Assembly (NCBI GenBank): GCA_949299505.1
Contig: CASGAS010000011.1
Span: forward strand, 1 to 33,333
Direction of reading: 5' to 3'
Length of the DNA: 33,333 nt
DNA from: an uncultured Eubacteriales bacterium
GTDB taxonomy: Bacteria > Bacillota > Clostridia > Oscillospirales > Acutalibacteraceae
Made by a program: the position numbers and the translations under genes. The notes beneath the pieces are model-generated. The model searched no databases, was not told the origin of the DNA, and was given only the letters and a program-made list of their open reading frames with translations. Below, piece after piece: positions 6,447 to 14,409 of this stretch (position 1 is the stretch's first letter; the number at the start of each line of letters is the position of its first letter).

Positions 6447-8132
6447 ATGCGCAGTCGAGATGATGATTTGCGAAATTTCTTTGACGAGGACGCATACAAT
6501 GAGCTTTTGGCGGAATACGCCGAACGTGATCGAAAGGAAACGCCGCAGCCCAAGCAGGCGGAAACGCCGGAGGACCAGGCGCCGGTAAGCCGCCGTGCGC
6601 CGCGCCGCACCGAGCAGTCCTCCGCCGCGCGCCGTGCGCAGCAAAAGCCGAAGTCCGCGCAGAGCGCTGCGCGCAGCGCCGCGCAACAAAACGAGCAGGC
6701 GGCTAAGCCGCCGGCAGCGTCCGAATCCGCTTTGCGCAGCCATCCGGACTATGCGCGCATCGACGACGCGCCCATCCGGCCGCTTGAACCGGCCGCGCCG
6801 CCGCTGAGCAAGGAGAATTTCAAGCTGCAAATCGACGGTCTGGACGATGAGTTTTCCCCAGGGACGCGCCGGCCGCGCCGCGTCGCGCGGAACGTGCAGG
6901 GCGGGACGTTTGCCGCCTTCCCCGAGATTATCAAAAAGCGCACCGTGCAGGCCGAGCAGGACGAGCAGGCGGACATGCCCGCGCCCGACGCCGGCGGTAC
7001 GGCGGTCAAAAAGCGGTTCCGAATTCCGACCAAGGCCGAGGTCCGTGCGTTTTTCATGCAGAATAAGAAAGCATGGATTCTTCTGGGCGTTTGCGCGGCG
7101 GTCGCCATACTGCTTTCGACCTATACCATCAGCTGCATCAACGATGTGCTGGCTATTAACCGGGACAGCGAAACGATTGTGACCGTCAGCATCCCGGCGG
7201 AGGCCGACACCGGTACGGTCCTTAAGATTCTGAAGGACAACGGGCTTATCAAGCATCGCTTTTTCTGCGAGGCGATCGCCTCGATTATGCGCTTCCGCGA
7301 CGATAACTATTTAACCGGCATTTACTATGTCACGGCCTCTATGGGCGTCGAAAAGATGCTCAGTACCTTTAAGATCGCGCCCAACAGCGGGGAGACCGTT
7401 ACGCTGACCTTCCCCGAAGGGTATACGGTCGACCAGATTGTGCAGAAGCTTGCGCAGTACGAGGTCTGTTCGGCGGACGTCATGTACCAGACGATGCGGG
7501 AGGTCGATTTCAGCAGCGAGTACAGCTTTATCCAGTCGATGGACAATAAGGCGGACCGGTTCCGCTTGCTGGAGGGGTATCTGTATCCGGACACCTACGA
7601 GTTCTATATCGGCGAAAATCCGTCGAGCGTTATCCGCAAGTTCTTAAACAACTTCCAGAAGCGCTGGACCGAGGAATACGCCCAGCAGGCGGAGAAGCTC
7701 AACATGTCGGTCGACGATGTGATTACGCTGGCCTCCATCATTCAGAAGGAGGCGTACGGCGAGGACCAGTCGCCGCTTGTGTCGTCGGTTCTGCATAACC
7801 GCCTCGACAACGCCGGGCTCTATCCGTCGCTGCAATGCGATTCCACAACGGAATATATCAACGAATATATTGCCGCCGAAATTACGGACGCCGCCGAGCT
7901 TTCGCATTACACGGAGCTCTACAGCTCCTACCGCTGCGTCGGGCTTCCCGTCGGCGCCATCTGCAACCCGGGCGACGACGCCATTAACGCCGCGCTGTTC
8001 CCGGAGGATACGAACTACTACTTCTTTGCGCACGATGTGAACCGTAAGCTTTACCTTGCGCGCAACGACAGCGAGCGCCGAAAGAACAACCTGACGATTC
8101 TGACGGTCAACAACCAGGCGGAATCGGAGTAA
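6447..8132 (+). CDS. mltG: Endolytic murein transglycosylase MltG
   Basis: This 561-residue protein has a cytoplasmic, low-complexity N-terminus of about 208 residues rich in Ala, Arg, Gln and Pro. A single transmembrane helix (about 209-231) follows, then an extracytoplasmic YceG/MltG domain. The catalytic glutamate is Glu435 in ASIIQKEAYGEDQ, followed by the family's HNRL, LQCDST and VGLPVGAICNPGDDAINAAL motifs. MltG cuts nascent glycan strands and sets their length. The N-terminal region is much longer than in Escherichia coli MltG; long cytoplasmic tails are seen in other Gram-positive MltG proteins. AAGGAGG lies at 6427-6433, with a rather long 13-base spacing to ATG. The nearby class B penicillin-binding protein fits a cell-wall role for this part of the operon. 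Confidence 0.95.
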   Translation: MRSRDDDLRNFFDEDAYNELLAEYAERDRKETPQPKQAETPEDQAPVSRRAPRRTEQSSAARRAQQKPKSAQSAARSAAQQNEQAAKPPAASESALRSHPDYARIDDAPIRPLEPAAPPLSKENFKLQIDGLDDEFSPGTRRPRRVARNVQGGTFAAFPEIIKKRTVQAEQDEQADMPAPDAGGTAVKKRFRIPTKAEVRAFFMQNKKAWILLGVCAAVAILLSTYTISCINDVLAINRDSETIVTVSIPAEADTGTVLKILKDNGLIKHRFFCEAIASIMRFRDDNYLTGIYYVTASMGVEKMLSTFKIAPNSGETVTLTFPEGYTVDQIVQKLAQYEVCSADVMYQTMREVDFSSEYSFIQSMDNKADRFRLLEGYLYPDTYEFYIGENPSSVIRKFLNNFQKRWTEEYAQQAEKLNMSVDDVITLASIIQKEAYGEDQSPLVSSVLHNRLDNAGLYPSLQCDSTTEYINEYIAAEITDAAELSHYTELYSSYRCVGLPVGAICNPGDDAINAALFPEDTNYYFFAHDVNRKLYLARNDSERRKNNLTILTVNNQAESE

Positions 8133-8164
8133 GTCCAAACACATTCGTTCAACGCAAAGCTCAA

Positions 8165-8198
8165 AAGCGCCGGACCTGCAGCTGCGGGTTCGGCGCTT
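8165..8198 (+). promoter_or_regulatory. Long near-perfect hairpin ahead of the U32 gene
   Basis: The 34 bases fold end to end into a 16-bp stem with two G-U pairs and essentially no loop; AAGCGCC pairs with GGCGCTT at the ends. No T-run follows, so it is not a classic intrinsic terminator. It lies in the 85-base gap after mltG and before the U32 ribosome binding site, and could be an RNA processing or stability element within the operon. Confidence 0.45.
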
Positions 8199-8217
8199 CG
8201 GAAATCGGAGGACAGGT

Positions 8218-9450
8218 ATGGAGAAACGACCGGAGCTGCTTGCGCCTGCCGGCGACGCCGAGCGGCTGGCGGCGGCGCTCTATTACGGTGCGGACGCCGT
8301 GTATCTCGGCGCCGAAGCGTTCGGGATGCGCGCTTCCGCCCAAAGCTTTGGCGGGGAAGCGCTGCAAAAGGCCGTCGCAGACGCGCATGCGGCCGGCGCG
8401 AAGGTGTACCTGACCTGCAACACGCTGCCGCGCAACGATGAAGTCGCGCGCCTGCCTGCTTTTTTGGAGCATGCGGCGGCTTGCGGTGTCGACGCGTTTA
8501 TTGTCGCCGACATCGGCGTGCTGGCCCTTTGCAAGCGGTATGCGCGGCAAATTCCCGTACATATTTCCACGCAGGCCGGTATCGTGAATTATGAAGCCGC
8601 GCGTGCGTTTTACGAGCTTGGTGCGTCGCGTGTGGTGCTTGCGCGAGAGCTTTCTCTTGCCGAAATCGCTGAGATTCGGCAGAAGACCCCGTCTGCGCTG
8701 GAGCTGGAATGCTTTGTACACGGCGCGATGTGCGTTTCCTTTTCGGGGCGCTGCCTGCTGTCCAACTATCTGACCGGGCGCGACGCGAACCGCGGCGCCT
8801 GCGCGCAGCCGTGCCGCTGGGCGTTCGCCCTGACGGAAAAATCGCGCGACGGGCAGTATTTTCCCATTTCTGAGGAGCCGGACGGCACCTATATTCTCAA
8901 TTCCAGGGACCTGCGCATGATTACGCATATCCCCGAGCTTGTCGAAGCGGGCGTGGACAGCTTCAAAATCGAGGGGCGCGCCAAGTCCGCCTACTATACG
9001 GCGGTGATTACAAATGCATACCGCACCGCCTTGGACGGGTATCTGCAGGCGCCGTCGCCCGACTACCGCCCGGCGCCCTGGGTGGTTGCGGAAACGGAGA
9101 AAGTGAGCTTTCGCGCATATTCGACCGGCTTCTATTTTAACGCGCCCGACAGGGAAGCGAACATCGACCTTGCGGGCGGGTACCGCCGGCCTTGGGAGGT
9201 TTCGGCGGTGGTGCTCGGATATGCGGACGGGTACCTTTTCTGCGAACAGCGCAACAAATTCTCGGTCGGCGACACCTTGGAGGCGCTTGAGCGCGGCAAG
9301 CCGCCGTTTTCCTTTACGGTTGCGGAACTGCTGGATGCGGACAAAAATCCCGTTGACGCCGCGCCGCACCCGACCGAGCGCGTGTATATCCGCACGCCGC
9401 ATGCGCTTGCGGCCGGCAGCCTTTTGCGAAAGCAGGTGGAGAAGGGATGA
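8218..9450 (+). CDS. Peptidase U32 family protein (TrhP/RlhA-like)
   Basis: This 410-residue protein begins with the family's PELLAPAGDAERLAAAL and GADAVYLGAEAFGMRA. It holds the U32 signature ECFVHGAMCVSFSGRCLLS (about 162-180), with further cysteines in RGACAQPCRWAF. These cysteines are thought to bind an iron-sulfur cluster. Despite the peptidase name, characterised relatives act in 5-hydroxylation of tRNA uridine 34 (TrhP) or of 23S rRNA (RlhA), which is the likelier role; this is family knowledge and not shown by the sequence. Length fits the shorter U32 class. GGAGG precedes ATG at 8218, and the stop overlaps the next start by four bases (ATGA). Confidence 0.92.
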   Translation: MEKRPELLAPAGDAERLAAALYYGADAVYLGAEAFGMRASAQSFGGEALQKAVADAHAAGAKVYLTCNTLPRNDEVARLPAFLEHAAACGVDAFIVADIGVLALCKRYARQIPVHISTQAGIVNYEAARAFYELGASRVVLARELSLAEIAEIRQKTPSALELECFVHGAMCVSFSGRCLLSNYLTGRDANRGACAQPCRWAFALTEKSRDGQYFPISEEPDGTYILNSRDLRMITHIPELVEAGVDSFKIEGRAKSAYYTAVITNAYRTALDGYLQAPSPDYRPAPWVVAETEKVSFRAYSTGFYFNAPDREANIDLAGGYRRPWEVSAVVLGYADGYLFCEQRNKFSVGDTLEALERGKPPFSFTVAELLDADKNPVDAAPHPTERVYIRTPHALAAGSLLRKQVEKG

Positions 9451-10340
9451 CGGCGTTTCCGGCTGCGCTCTGTGAACAAATCGGCCTGGAGGGCCCCGCG
9501 CTTTCGGCGGCTATGACGGCGTTCCGACGGGAGCAAAGGACGCTCGGCTCACTTTTGAAAAATCCGCGGGCGCGCTTTCTGCCCCTGTGCGGGCGCGCGC
9601 TGCTGCGGGATAAAGCCGCAGGCGCAGCGTTTGCTTTAGCGGCGGCGCTGGCGGTCGCCGACACATATACGCGCGCGCAGTACCGCAAACGCGGGATTCC
9701 GGACACGGTCTATATCGCTTCTCTGCGGGACATCGTGCTGTGGGTGCGCGACGCCGAATGGGCGGACGGCGTGGCGGGGCTTTGCAATGCGCCCTGGATT
9801 GCGCATACGCTGTTTTTGGAGCTGTTTTGGATAGGGCGGCTGCAATTTGAATTTTCCAAAACGGATTACCGGCAGGCGCGCCTGCCCAAAAGCGCACGCA
9901 AAACCGCACCGTTTCCGGACGGCGCGCCGGTGCTGAACGTCCACATTCCGGCAAGCGGCCCGCTGTGCCTGCCGGATGCAATCGCGTCGTTTGCGGCGGC
10001 GCAGGATTTTTTCTGTTCCTATTTCCCGGAATATGCCTTTGCAGGCTTTGTCTGCGACAGCTGGCTTTTGGACGAGCGAAACCGGAGCTTTATGCGGCCG
10101 GATTCCAATATCCTGCAATTCTTTTCCGCCTTTGACCTTGTTGTGCAGACGCGGCGCAAAAACCGCGAGCTTTTGCGCCGGCTTTGGGGCAAACGCCGCG
10201 CCGGGAAACGAACGCTTGCCGCGCTCGAAGAGAAAACCAGCCTGCAGCGCGCGGCAAAGGCGTATTTGCTGTCCGGCGGCAAAAGCTATAACGGCTACGG
10301 CTTTCGGATGCCGCAAAAAAGCGGCATAAACCCCGGTTGA
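9447..10340 (+). CDS. Acyltransferase domain protein (NAT_N/GNAT_C, DUF5596-like)
   Basis: This 297-residue soluble protein fits the Firmicutes NAT_N/GNAT_C acyltransferase type. It has a helical N-terminal half, DTVYIASLRDIVLWV (about 90-104), FWIGRLQFEF (about 128-137), VLNVHIPASGPL (about 160-171) and FVCDSWLLD plus RPDSNILQFF in the C-terminal half. That pattern is my basis for the family name, recalled without a search. Substrate and biological role are unknown. It overlaps the U32 stop (ATGA), so the two are probably co-translated. It is the third GNAT-related protein in this operon. Confidence 0.7.
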   Translation: MTAFPAALCEQIGLEGPALSAAMTAFRREQRTLGSLLKNPRARFLPLCGRALLRDKAAGAAFALAAALAVADTYTRAQYRKRGIPDTVYIASLRDIVLWVRDAEWADGVAGLCNAPWIAHTLFLELFWIGRLQFEFSKTDYRQARLPKSARKTAPFPDGAPVLNVHIPASGPLCLPDAIASFAAAQDFFCSYFPEYAFAGFVCDSWLLDERNRSFMRPDSNILQFFSAFDLVVQTRRKNRELLRRLWGKRRAGKRTLAALEEKTSLQRAAKAYLLSGGKSYNGYGFRMPQKSGINPG

Positions 10341-10354
10341 ATTTCCAAAAACCG

Positions 10355-10374
10355 CCCATACTAAACGGTATGGG
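10355..10374 (+). promoter_or_regulatory. Hairpin overlapping the PBP ribosome binding site
   Basis: CCCATAC (10355-10361) pairs with GTATGGG (10368-10374). The 3' arm shares its GGG with the ribosome binding site GGGAGGG (10372-10378), so folding could partly hide it. The stem is only 7 bp, and a regulatory role is speculative. Confidence 0.35.
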
Positions 10375-10385
10375 AGGGAACAAAG

Positions 10386-12002
10386 ATGCAAAGCCGGGTC
10401 GTCGCGCTGTTTTCCGTATTCGCTTTGTGCATGGGGCTGTTGTGCGTGCAGATGCTGACCATCTGCGGCAGCACCGCCGTGCAGGGCCGCGCCGAAGCGA
10501 CGTCTTCCGTCTCGACAGCGGTCGGGACAACGCGCGGGTACATCTATGACCGAAACCGCCGGCCGCTTGTCAACTGCGACCGGGAGCTGGTCGCGGCGGT
10601 GCGCCCGACGCTTGCGGCGCTCAACGAGGCGGGCGGTATTTTGGCGGCGGACGACCCGGACGCGCTGTATGAGACGGTGCAAAGCGGAAAAATTGCCGTC
10701 GCGCCCGCCGTTTCCACCCTGCAGACGGACAATGTGCAAACGACCATGCGCATTGTGCGCTACGGCGAGCACGCGCTGGCGCCCCATGTGACCGGCTATA
10801 TCAACGCGGACGGCGAAGGCGTCAGCGGCGTGGAAAAATATTATGATACGCTGCTGCAAAACGCTTCGGGCACGCTTTGGGCACGGGTGGGCGCGGACGC
10901 GCTGGGGCGGCTTTTAGACGGCGCGCCGTTGGAAATAGCCGCCGACCACTACGATTCTCCGGCCGGCGTGATGCTGACGCTGCAATATGACATACAGCAG
11001 ATTGCCGAAAACGCCCTGGAAAAATTCGAGGTGGGCGCGGGCGCGGTCGTGGTGCTCGATACGGCGACTTCGGAGATTCTCGCCATGGCGAGCACGCCGG
11101 TCTTTGACCGCAACGACCCGGCAAAGAGCCTGGATGCGACGGACGCGCCGTTTTTGAATCGCGCCGCAGAGCCGTATGCGGTCGGCTCGGTGTTTAAGGC
11201 GGTCACGGCGGCTGCTGCGATTGAAAGCGGGCTTTCGGAAAGCTTCTCCTATACCTGCGCGGGCAGCATCACTTTGGGCGGTACGACGTTCGGCTGCCAC
11301 GACGAAGCGGGGCACGGGCGGCAGGAGATGGCGGAGGCCATGGCGAATTCCTGCAACCCGTATTTTATCCAGCTTGCGCTGCACACGGGAGCAGAAGCGG
11401 TTTGCTCGATGGGCGAAAACCTCGGCCTTGGCGAGCAGATTGAGCTTTGCGACGGCGAATTTACGCGCCGCGGCAATATGCCCGCGCCGTATGAGACGAC
11501 CGCGCCGCAGGACCTTGCCAATCTTGCGTTCGGCCAGGGGCAGCTGCTGGCGTCGCCCTTGCAGATGGCGGCCGTGTATGCTGCGATTGCCAATGGCGGG
11601 GTATACCGCGCGCCGAGCCTGATGAACGGCGTCGTGGACGAAGCGGGCGAGATTGTGCAGCGTGCGTTTTTGCCGTCGCCGCGCCGCGCGATGTCCGCCG
11701 ATACCGCCGCGCGCGTCGGCGCACTGCTGCATTACGCGACAGAAAACGGCAGCGGCAGCCGCGCAAAGCCCAAAAACACAACGGCCGCGGGCAAGACCGC
11801 CACGGCGCAGAGCGGCTGGCGGCGCGAGGACGGGAGCGAAATTACGCATGCGTGGTACTGCGGGTATTTCCCGTATGAAGCGCCGCGCTACAGCGTAGCC
11901 GTGCTCAAGGAGGACGGCCGGGGCGGGTCGGTGGACTGCGCGCCGATTTTCCAATATATTGCCGAGGAGATTACGAAGCTGTCGGACGTGGAAGCGTCCT
12001 AA
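10386..12002 (+). CDS. Class B penicillin-binding protein (transpeptidase)
   Basis: This 538-residue protein has one N-terminal membrane anchor (about 4-27), then TTRGYIYDRNRRPLVN, the class B N-terminal motif. A short dimerisation region and a transpeptidase domain follow. All three active-site motifs are present: SxxK as S268-VF-K271, SxN as S322-C-N324 and KTA at 470-472. It cross-links peptidoglycan and belongs to the FtsI/PBP2/SpoVD group, but it is short and lacks PASTA domains. Whether it serves division, elongation or sporulation cannot be decided from sequence. GGGAGGG lies 8-14 bases before ATG. With mltG in the same run it suggests coordinated wall growth. Confidence 0.9.
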   Translation: MQSRVVALFSVFALCMGLLCVQMLTICGSTAVQGRAEATSSVSTAVGTTRGYIYDRNRRPLVNCDRELVAAVRPTLAALNEAGGILAADDPDALYETVQSGKIAVAPAVSTLQTDNVQTTMRIVRYGEHALAPHVTGYINADGEGVSGVEKYYDTLLQNASGTLWARVGADALGRLLDGAPLEIAADHYDSPAGVMLTLQYDIQQIAENALEKFEVGAGAVVVLDTATSEILAMASTPVFDRNDPAKSLDATDAPFLNRAAEPYAVGSVFKAVTAAAAIESGLSESFSYTCAGSITLGGTTFGCHDEAGHGRQEMAEAMANSCNPYFIQLALHTGAEAVCSMGENLGLGEQIELCDGEFTRRGNMPAPYETTAPQDLANLAFGQGQLLASPLQMAAVYAAIANGGVYRAPSLMNGVVDEAGEIVQRAFLPSPRRAMSADTAARVGALLHYATENGSGSRAKPKNTTAAGKTATAQSGWRREDGSEITHAWYCGYFPYEAPRYSVAVLKEDGRGGSVDCAPIFQYIAEEITKLSDVEAS

Positions 12003-12012
12003 GGGAGAGCCT

Positions 12013-12762
12013 ATGCGCATTTTAGCGACGGATTTTGACAATACACTGTTTCGCAATCGCACCATTACCCGTGCGGATGCGGACGCCATCGCGCGGTTTC
12101 GCTTTTCCGGCAACCGCTTCGGTATTGTGACGGGCCGCCATCTTCCGAGCATTCGCGCAGAGCTCGAGCGCTGGGCGCTTCCCGTGGATTTTGTTGTGGC
12201 CTGCACGGGCGGAGTGCTTACGGACGGGGCGTTTCACGTCCTGCGCGAGCACCGCGCGCCGCGCGCCGGCCTTTTGCCGCTTTATGAGGCGGCTTTGCCG
12301 CTGGACCCGCTGTATTTCTGCGTATCGGTGGGCCTGGAGCGCTACTGGATAGAGGTTCCCGCCCCGCCGCCGGAGGGGGCAGAGGCAAGACTTCCAAAGG
12401 CGGCGCTTAAAACGCTGCCCGATTACCACGAAATGGGCACGGGTTTTGCGACGGAGGAAACGGCGGCCCGGTTTGCGGCAGACTGCAACGCGCGCTTTTC
12501 CGCGCTGCTGACCGCGCACCGAAACGGCATCCATGTGGACGTGTGCGCGCCCGGCACGAGCAAGGTCAGCGGGCTGTATGAGGTCCTGGGGCTTTACGGC
12601 GCAAAAAAGGACGACCTGTTTGTCGCGGGCGATAACTTAAACGACCTGTCGATGATTCGGGAATTTTCCTCCTTCGCCATGGAAAAGGGGCGCGACGAGC
12701 TGAAACGGTATGCGCGCGCCGCGGTCGGGAGCATTGCGGAAATCGTCGATATGCTGTTGTGA
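12013..12762 (+). CDS. HAD superfamily (Cof-type) phosphatase
   Basis: This 249-residue protein is a Cof/YbiV-like haloacid dehalogenase hydrolase. Motif I is DFDNTL (D7 nucleophile, D9 acid/base), Lys184 in PGTSKVSGL fits motif III, and GDNLNDLSM (206-214) is motif IV that holds magnesium. The central region is the variable cap domain. Such enzymes usually dephosphorylate sugar phosphates or nucleotides; the substrate here is unknown. The start at 12013 follows AAGGGAGAG and lies 10 bases after the penicillin-binding protein stop, so it is probably the last gene of the tmk-led operon. Confidence 0.9.
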   Translation: MRILATDFDNTLFRNRTITRADADAIARFRFSGNRFGIVTGRHLPSIRAELERWALPVDFVVACTGGVLTDGAFHVLREHRAPRAGLLPLYEAALPLDPLYFCVSVGLERYWIEVPAPPPEGAEARLPKAALKTLPDYHEMGTGFATEETAARFAADCNARFSALLTAHRNGIHVDVCAPGTSKVSGLYEVLGLYGAKKDDLFVAGDNLNDLSMIREFSSFAMEKGRDELKRYARAAVGSIAEIVDMLL

Positions 12763-12763
12763 T

Positions 12764-12792
12764 TTGCAGACGCGTTGAAAACGTGGTAGAAT
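12764..12792 (+). promoter_or_regulatory. Sigma-A-type promoter for hisH-hisF
   Basis: TTGCAG (12764-12769), a 17-base spacer and TAGAAT (12787-12792), starting just after the HAD stop codon. It would give a leader of about 120 bases before hisH. Confidence 0.55.
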
Positions 12793-12799
12793 ACCCTCA

Positions 12800-12835
12800 C
12801 GAAACACTACGGAAGTAAAATTTTCAAGTGTTTCG
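12800..12835 (+). promoter_or_regulatory. Inverted repeat in the hisHF leader
   Basis: CGAAACACT (12800-12808) and its perfect complement AGTGTTTCG (12827-12835) flank an AT-rich 18-base centre. The site lies about where transcription from the upstream promoter would start. It could be an operator or an RNA stem. There is no T-run and no histidine-rich leader peptide, so classical attenuation is not supported. Confidence 0.45.
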
Positions 12836-12920
12836 CAGAACATGGTATCATGTCCGCTTCGCACTTGCGCGCTGCGCGGAGATGGTATACGGTTGCATAT
12901 TTTAGGAACGGAGACACAAC

Positions 12921-13544
12921 ATGATTGCCATTGTGGATTACGGCGCAGGCAATTTGCAAAGCGTGCGCAAGGCATTGTCTTACATAGGCGCGGACAGCTG
13001 CATTGCCGCGACGCGCGAACAGATGGAGACCGCCGATGCGGTCATTTTGCCCGGCGTGGGCGCCTTTGGCCACGCGATGGCGCGTTTGCGTGAAAGCGGG
13101 CTTTACGACGCGGTGCGGGAGGCCGCGCTGTCCAAAAAACCGTTTCTCGGCATCTGCCTGGGGCTTCAAATGCTGTTCGAGGAAAGTGAGGAAAGCCCGG
13201 GCGTGCGCGGACTTTCCGTGCTTGAAGGCACGGTGCGGCGTTTCCCGGCGGACATGGGGCTTAAAGTTCCGCAGATTGGCTGGAACGCCATTTCGCCGAA
13301 GCCGGACTGTCCGCTGTTTGCGGGCGTACCGGACGAAGCGTACGTCTATTTCGTTCATTCCTATTACCTTTGCGCAAAACATGCGGAAAACGTCGCCGCG
13401 GCTTCGCAATACGGCGTTTCCTTTCATGCGGCGGCCGAGGACCGGGCGCGTAAGCTGTATGCGACGCAGTTCCACCCCGAAAAAAGCGGAGAAGTGGGAC
13501 TTCAAATTCTGAAGAATTTTGCCGCGATGCAAAAGGAGGGGTAA
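12921..13544 (+). CDS. hisH: Imidazole glycerol phosphate synthase, glutamine amidotransferase subunit
   Basis: This 207-residue class I glutamine amidotransferase supplies ammonia to HisF in histidine synthesis. The triad is visible as Cys79 in GICLGLQM, His185 and Glu187 in QFHPEKSG. It begins [19 protein letters not shown], typical of HisH. GGAG lies upstream of ATG at 12921. hisF follows after two bases, so the two subunits are made together. No other his gene is in the window. Confidence 0.97.
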   Translation: MIAIVDYGAGNLQSVRKALSYIGADSCIAATREQMETADAVILPGVGAFGHAMARLRESGLYDAVREAALSKKPFLGICLGLQMLFEESEESPGVRGLSVLEGTVRRFPADMGLKVPQIGWNAISPKPDCPLFAGVPDEAYVYFVHSYYLCAKHAENVAAASQYGVSFHAAAEDRARKLYATQFHPEKSGEVGLQILKNFAAMQKEG

Positions 13545-13546
13545 CG

Positions 13547-14311
13547 ATGCTTGCCAAACGGATTATTCCGTGTCTGGACGTTAAGGACGGGCGCGTGGTC
13601 AAGGGCGTCAGCTTTGTCGGCCTGCGGGATGCGGGCGACCCGGTTGAATGTGCGAAAGCGTATGACAAAGCCGGCGCGGACGAGCTTGTGTTCCTGGATA
13701 TTACGGCGACGCACGAGGGACGCGGCACAATGGTGGACATCGTTTCCCGCGTAGCCGATTCCATCTTTATCCCGTTTACGGTGGGCGGCGGCATTCGCAG
13801 CGTGGAGGATTTTTGGCAGCTTTTGCGCGCGGGGGCCGACAAAATTTCCGTCAATTCCGCGGCGGTGCGCAGCCCGCAGCTTTTGACGGACGCCGCAACC
13901 CGCTTCGGCAGCCAGTGCGTGGTGTGCGCGATTGACGCCAAGCGGCGGGAAAACGGCGGTTGGGAAGTGTATCTCAACGGCGGCCGGCTGCCGACGGGCC
14001 TGGACGCCGTGGAATGGGCGCGCGAAGCTGCACGGCGCGGCGCGGGGGAGATTTTGCTGACGAGCATGGACTGCGACGGGCAGAAGACGGGCTATGACCT
14101 GGCGCTTACGCGAGCGGTTTCGGAAGCGGTGGATATTCCCGTTATTGCCTCCGGCGGCGCGGGGACGCTCGAGCATTTTTATGATGCGCTGACCGTCGGG
14201 CGCGCGGATGCGGCGCTTGCGGCGTCGCTGTTCCATTTTAACGAAATTCCCATCCCGGTTCTCAAAACGTATTTGACAAAAAAAGGCGTTCCGGTTCGGA
14301 CGACCCTTTGA
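13547..14311 (+). CDS. hisF: Imidazole glycerol phosphate synthase, cyclase subunit
   Basis: This 254-residue beta/alpha barrel forms imidazole glycerol phosphate and AICAR with HisH. Catalytic Asp11 ([14 protein letters not shown]) and Asp130 (CAIDAKR) are present, as are the phosphate-binding FTVGGGIRS and VIASGGAG loops. Length is standard. AAAGGAGGGG (13531-13540) lies upstream of ATG at 13547, at the end of hisH. Confidence 0.97.
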   Translation: MLAKRIIPCLDVKDGRVVKGVSFVGLRDAGDPVECAKAYDKAGADELVFLDITATHEGRGTMVDIVSRVADSIFIPFTVGGGIRSVEDFWQLLRAGADKISVNSAAVRSPQLLTDAATRFGSQCVVCAIDAKRRENGGWEVYLNGGRLPTGLDAVEWAREAARRGAGEILLTSMDCDGQKTGYDLALTRAVSEAVDIPVIASGGAGTLEHFYDALTVGRADAALAASLFHFNEIPIPVLKTYLTKKGVPVRTTL

Positions 14312-14364
14312 GCGGCGAAGCGGGCGGGCGCATGAAGCTTTTGCTTGCGGTCATACTAAAGGAA

Positions 14365-14383
14365 CGAACGCGTTTTGCGTTCG
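14365..14383 (+). promoter_or_regulatory. Small hairpin between hisF and the next gene
   Basis: CGAACGC (14365-14371), loop GTTTT, GCGTTCG (14377-14383), followed by GACTTTTC. It may be a weak terminator or processing site after hisF. Its position argues that translation of the next gene starts after it, at 14410. Confidence 0.35.
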
Positions 14384-14409
14384 GACTTTTCAAAGGACCG
14401 GGGGAAAGC

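Noticed and set aside
12842-12920. Histidine leader peptide for attenuation before hisH
   Set aside because: The short frames here contain no histidine run, and no terminator hairpin with a T-run follows.
14308-14409. Upstream starts (TTG 14308, ATG 14332) for the phosphohexomutase-like gene
   Set aside because: The added residues do not match the family start, and a hairpin at 14365-14383 suggests the segment is non-coding. The case is not closed.
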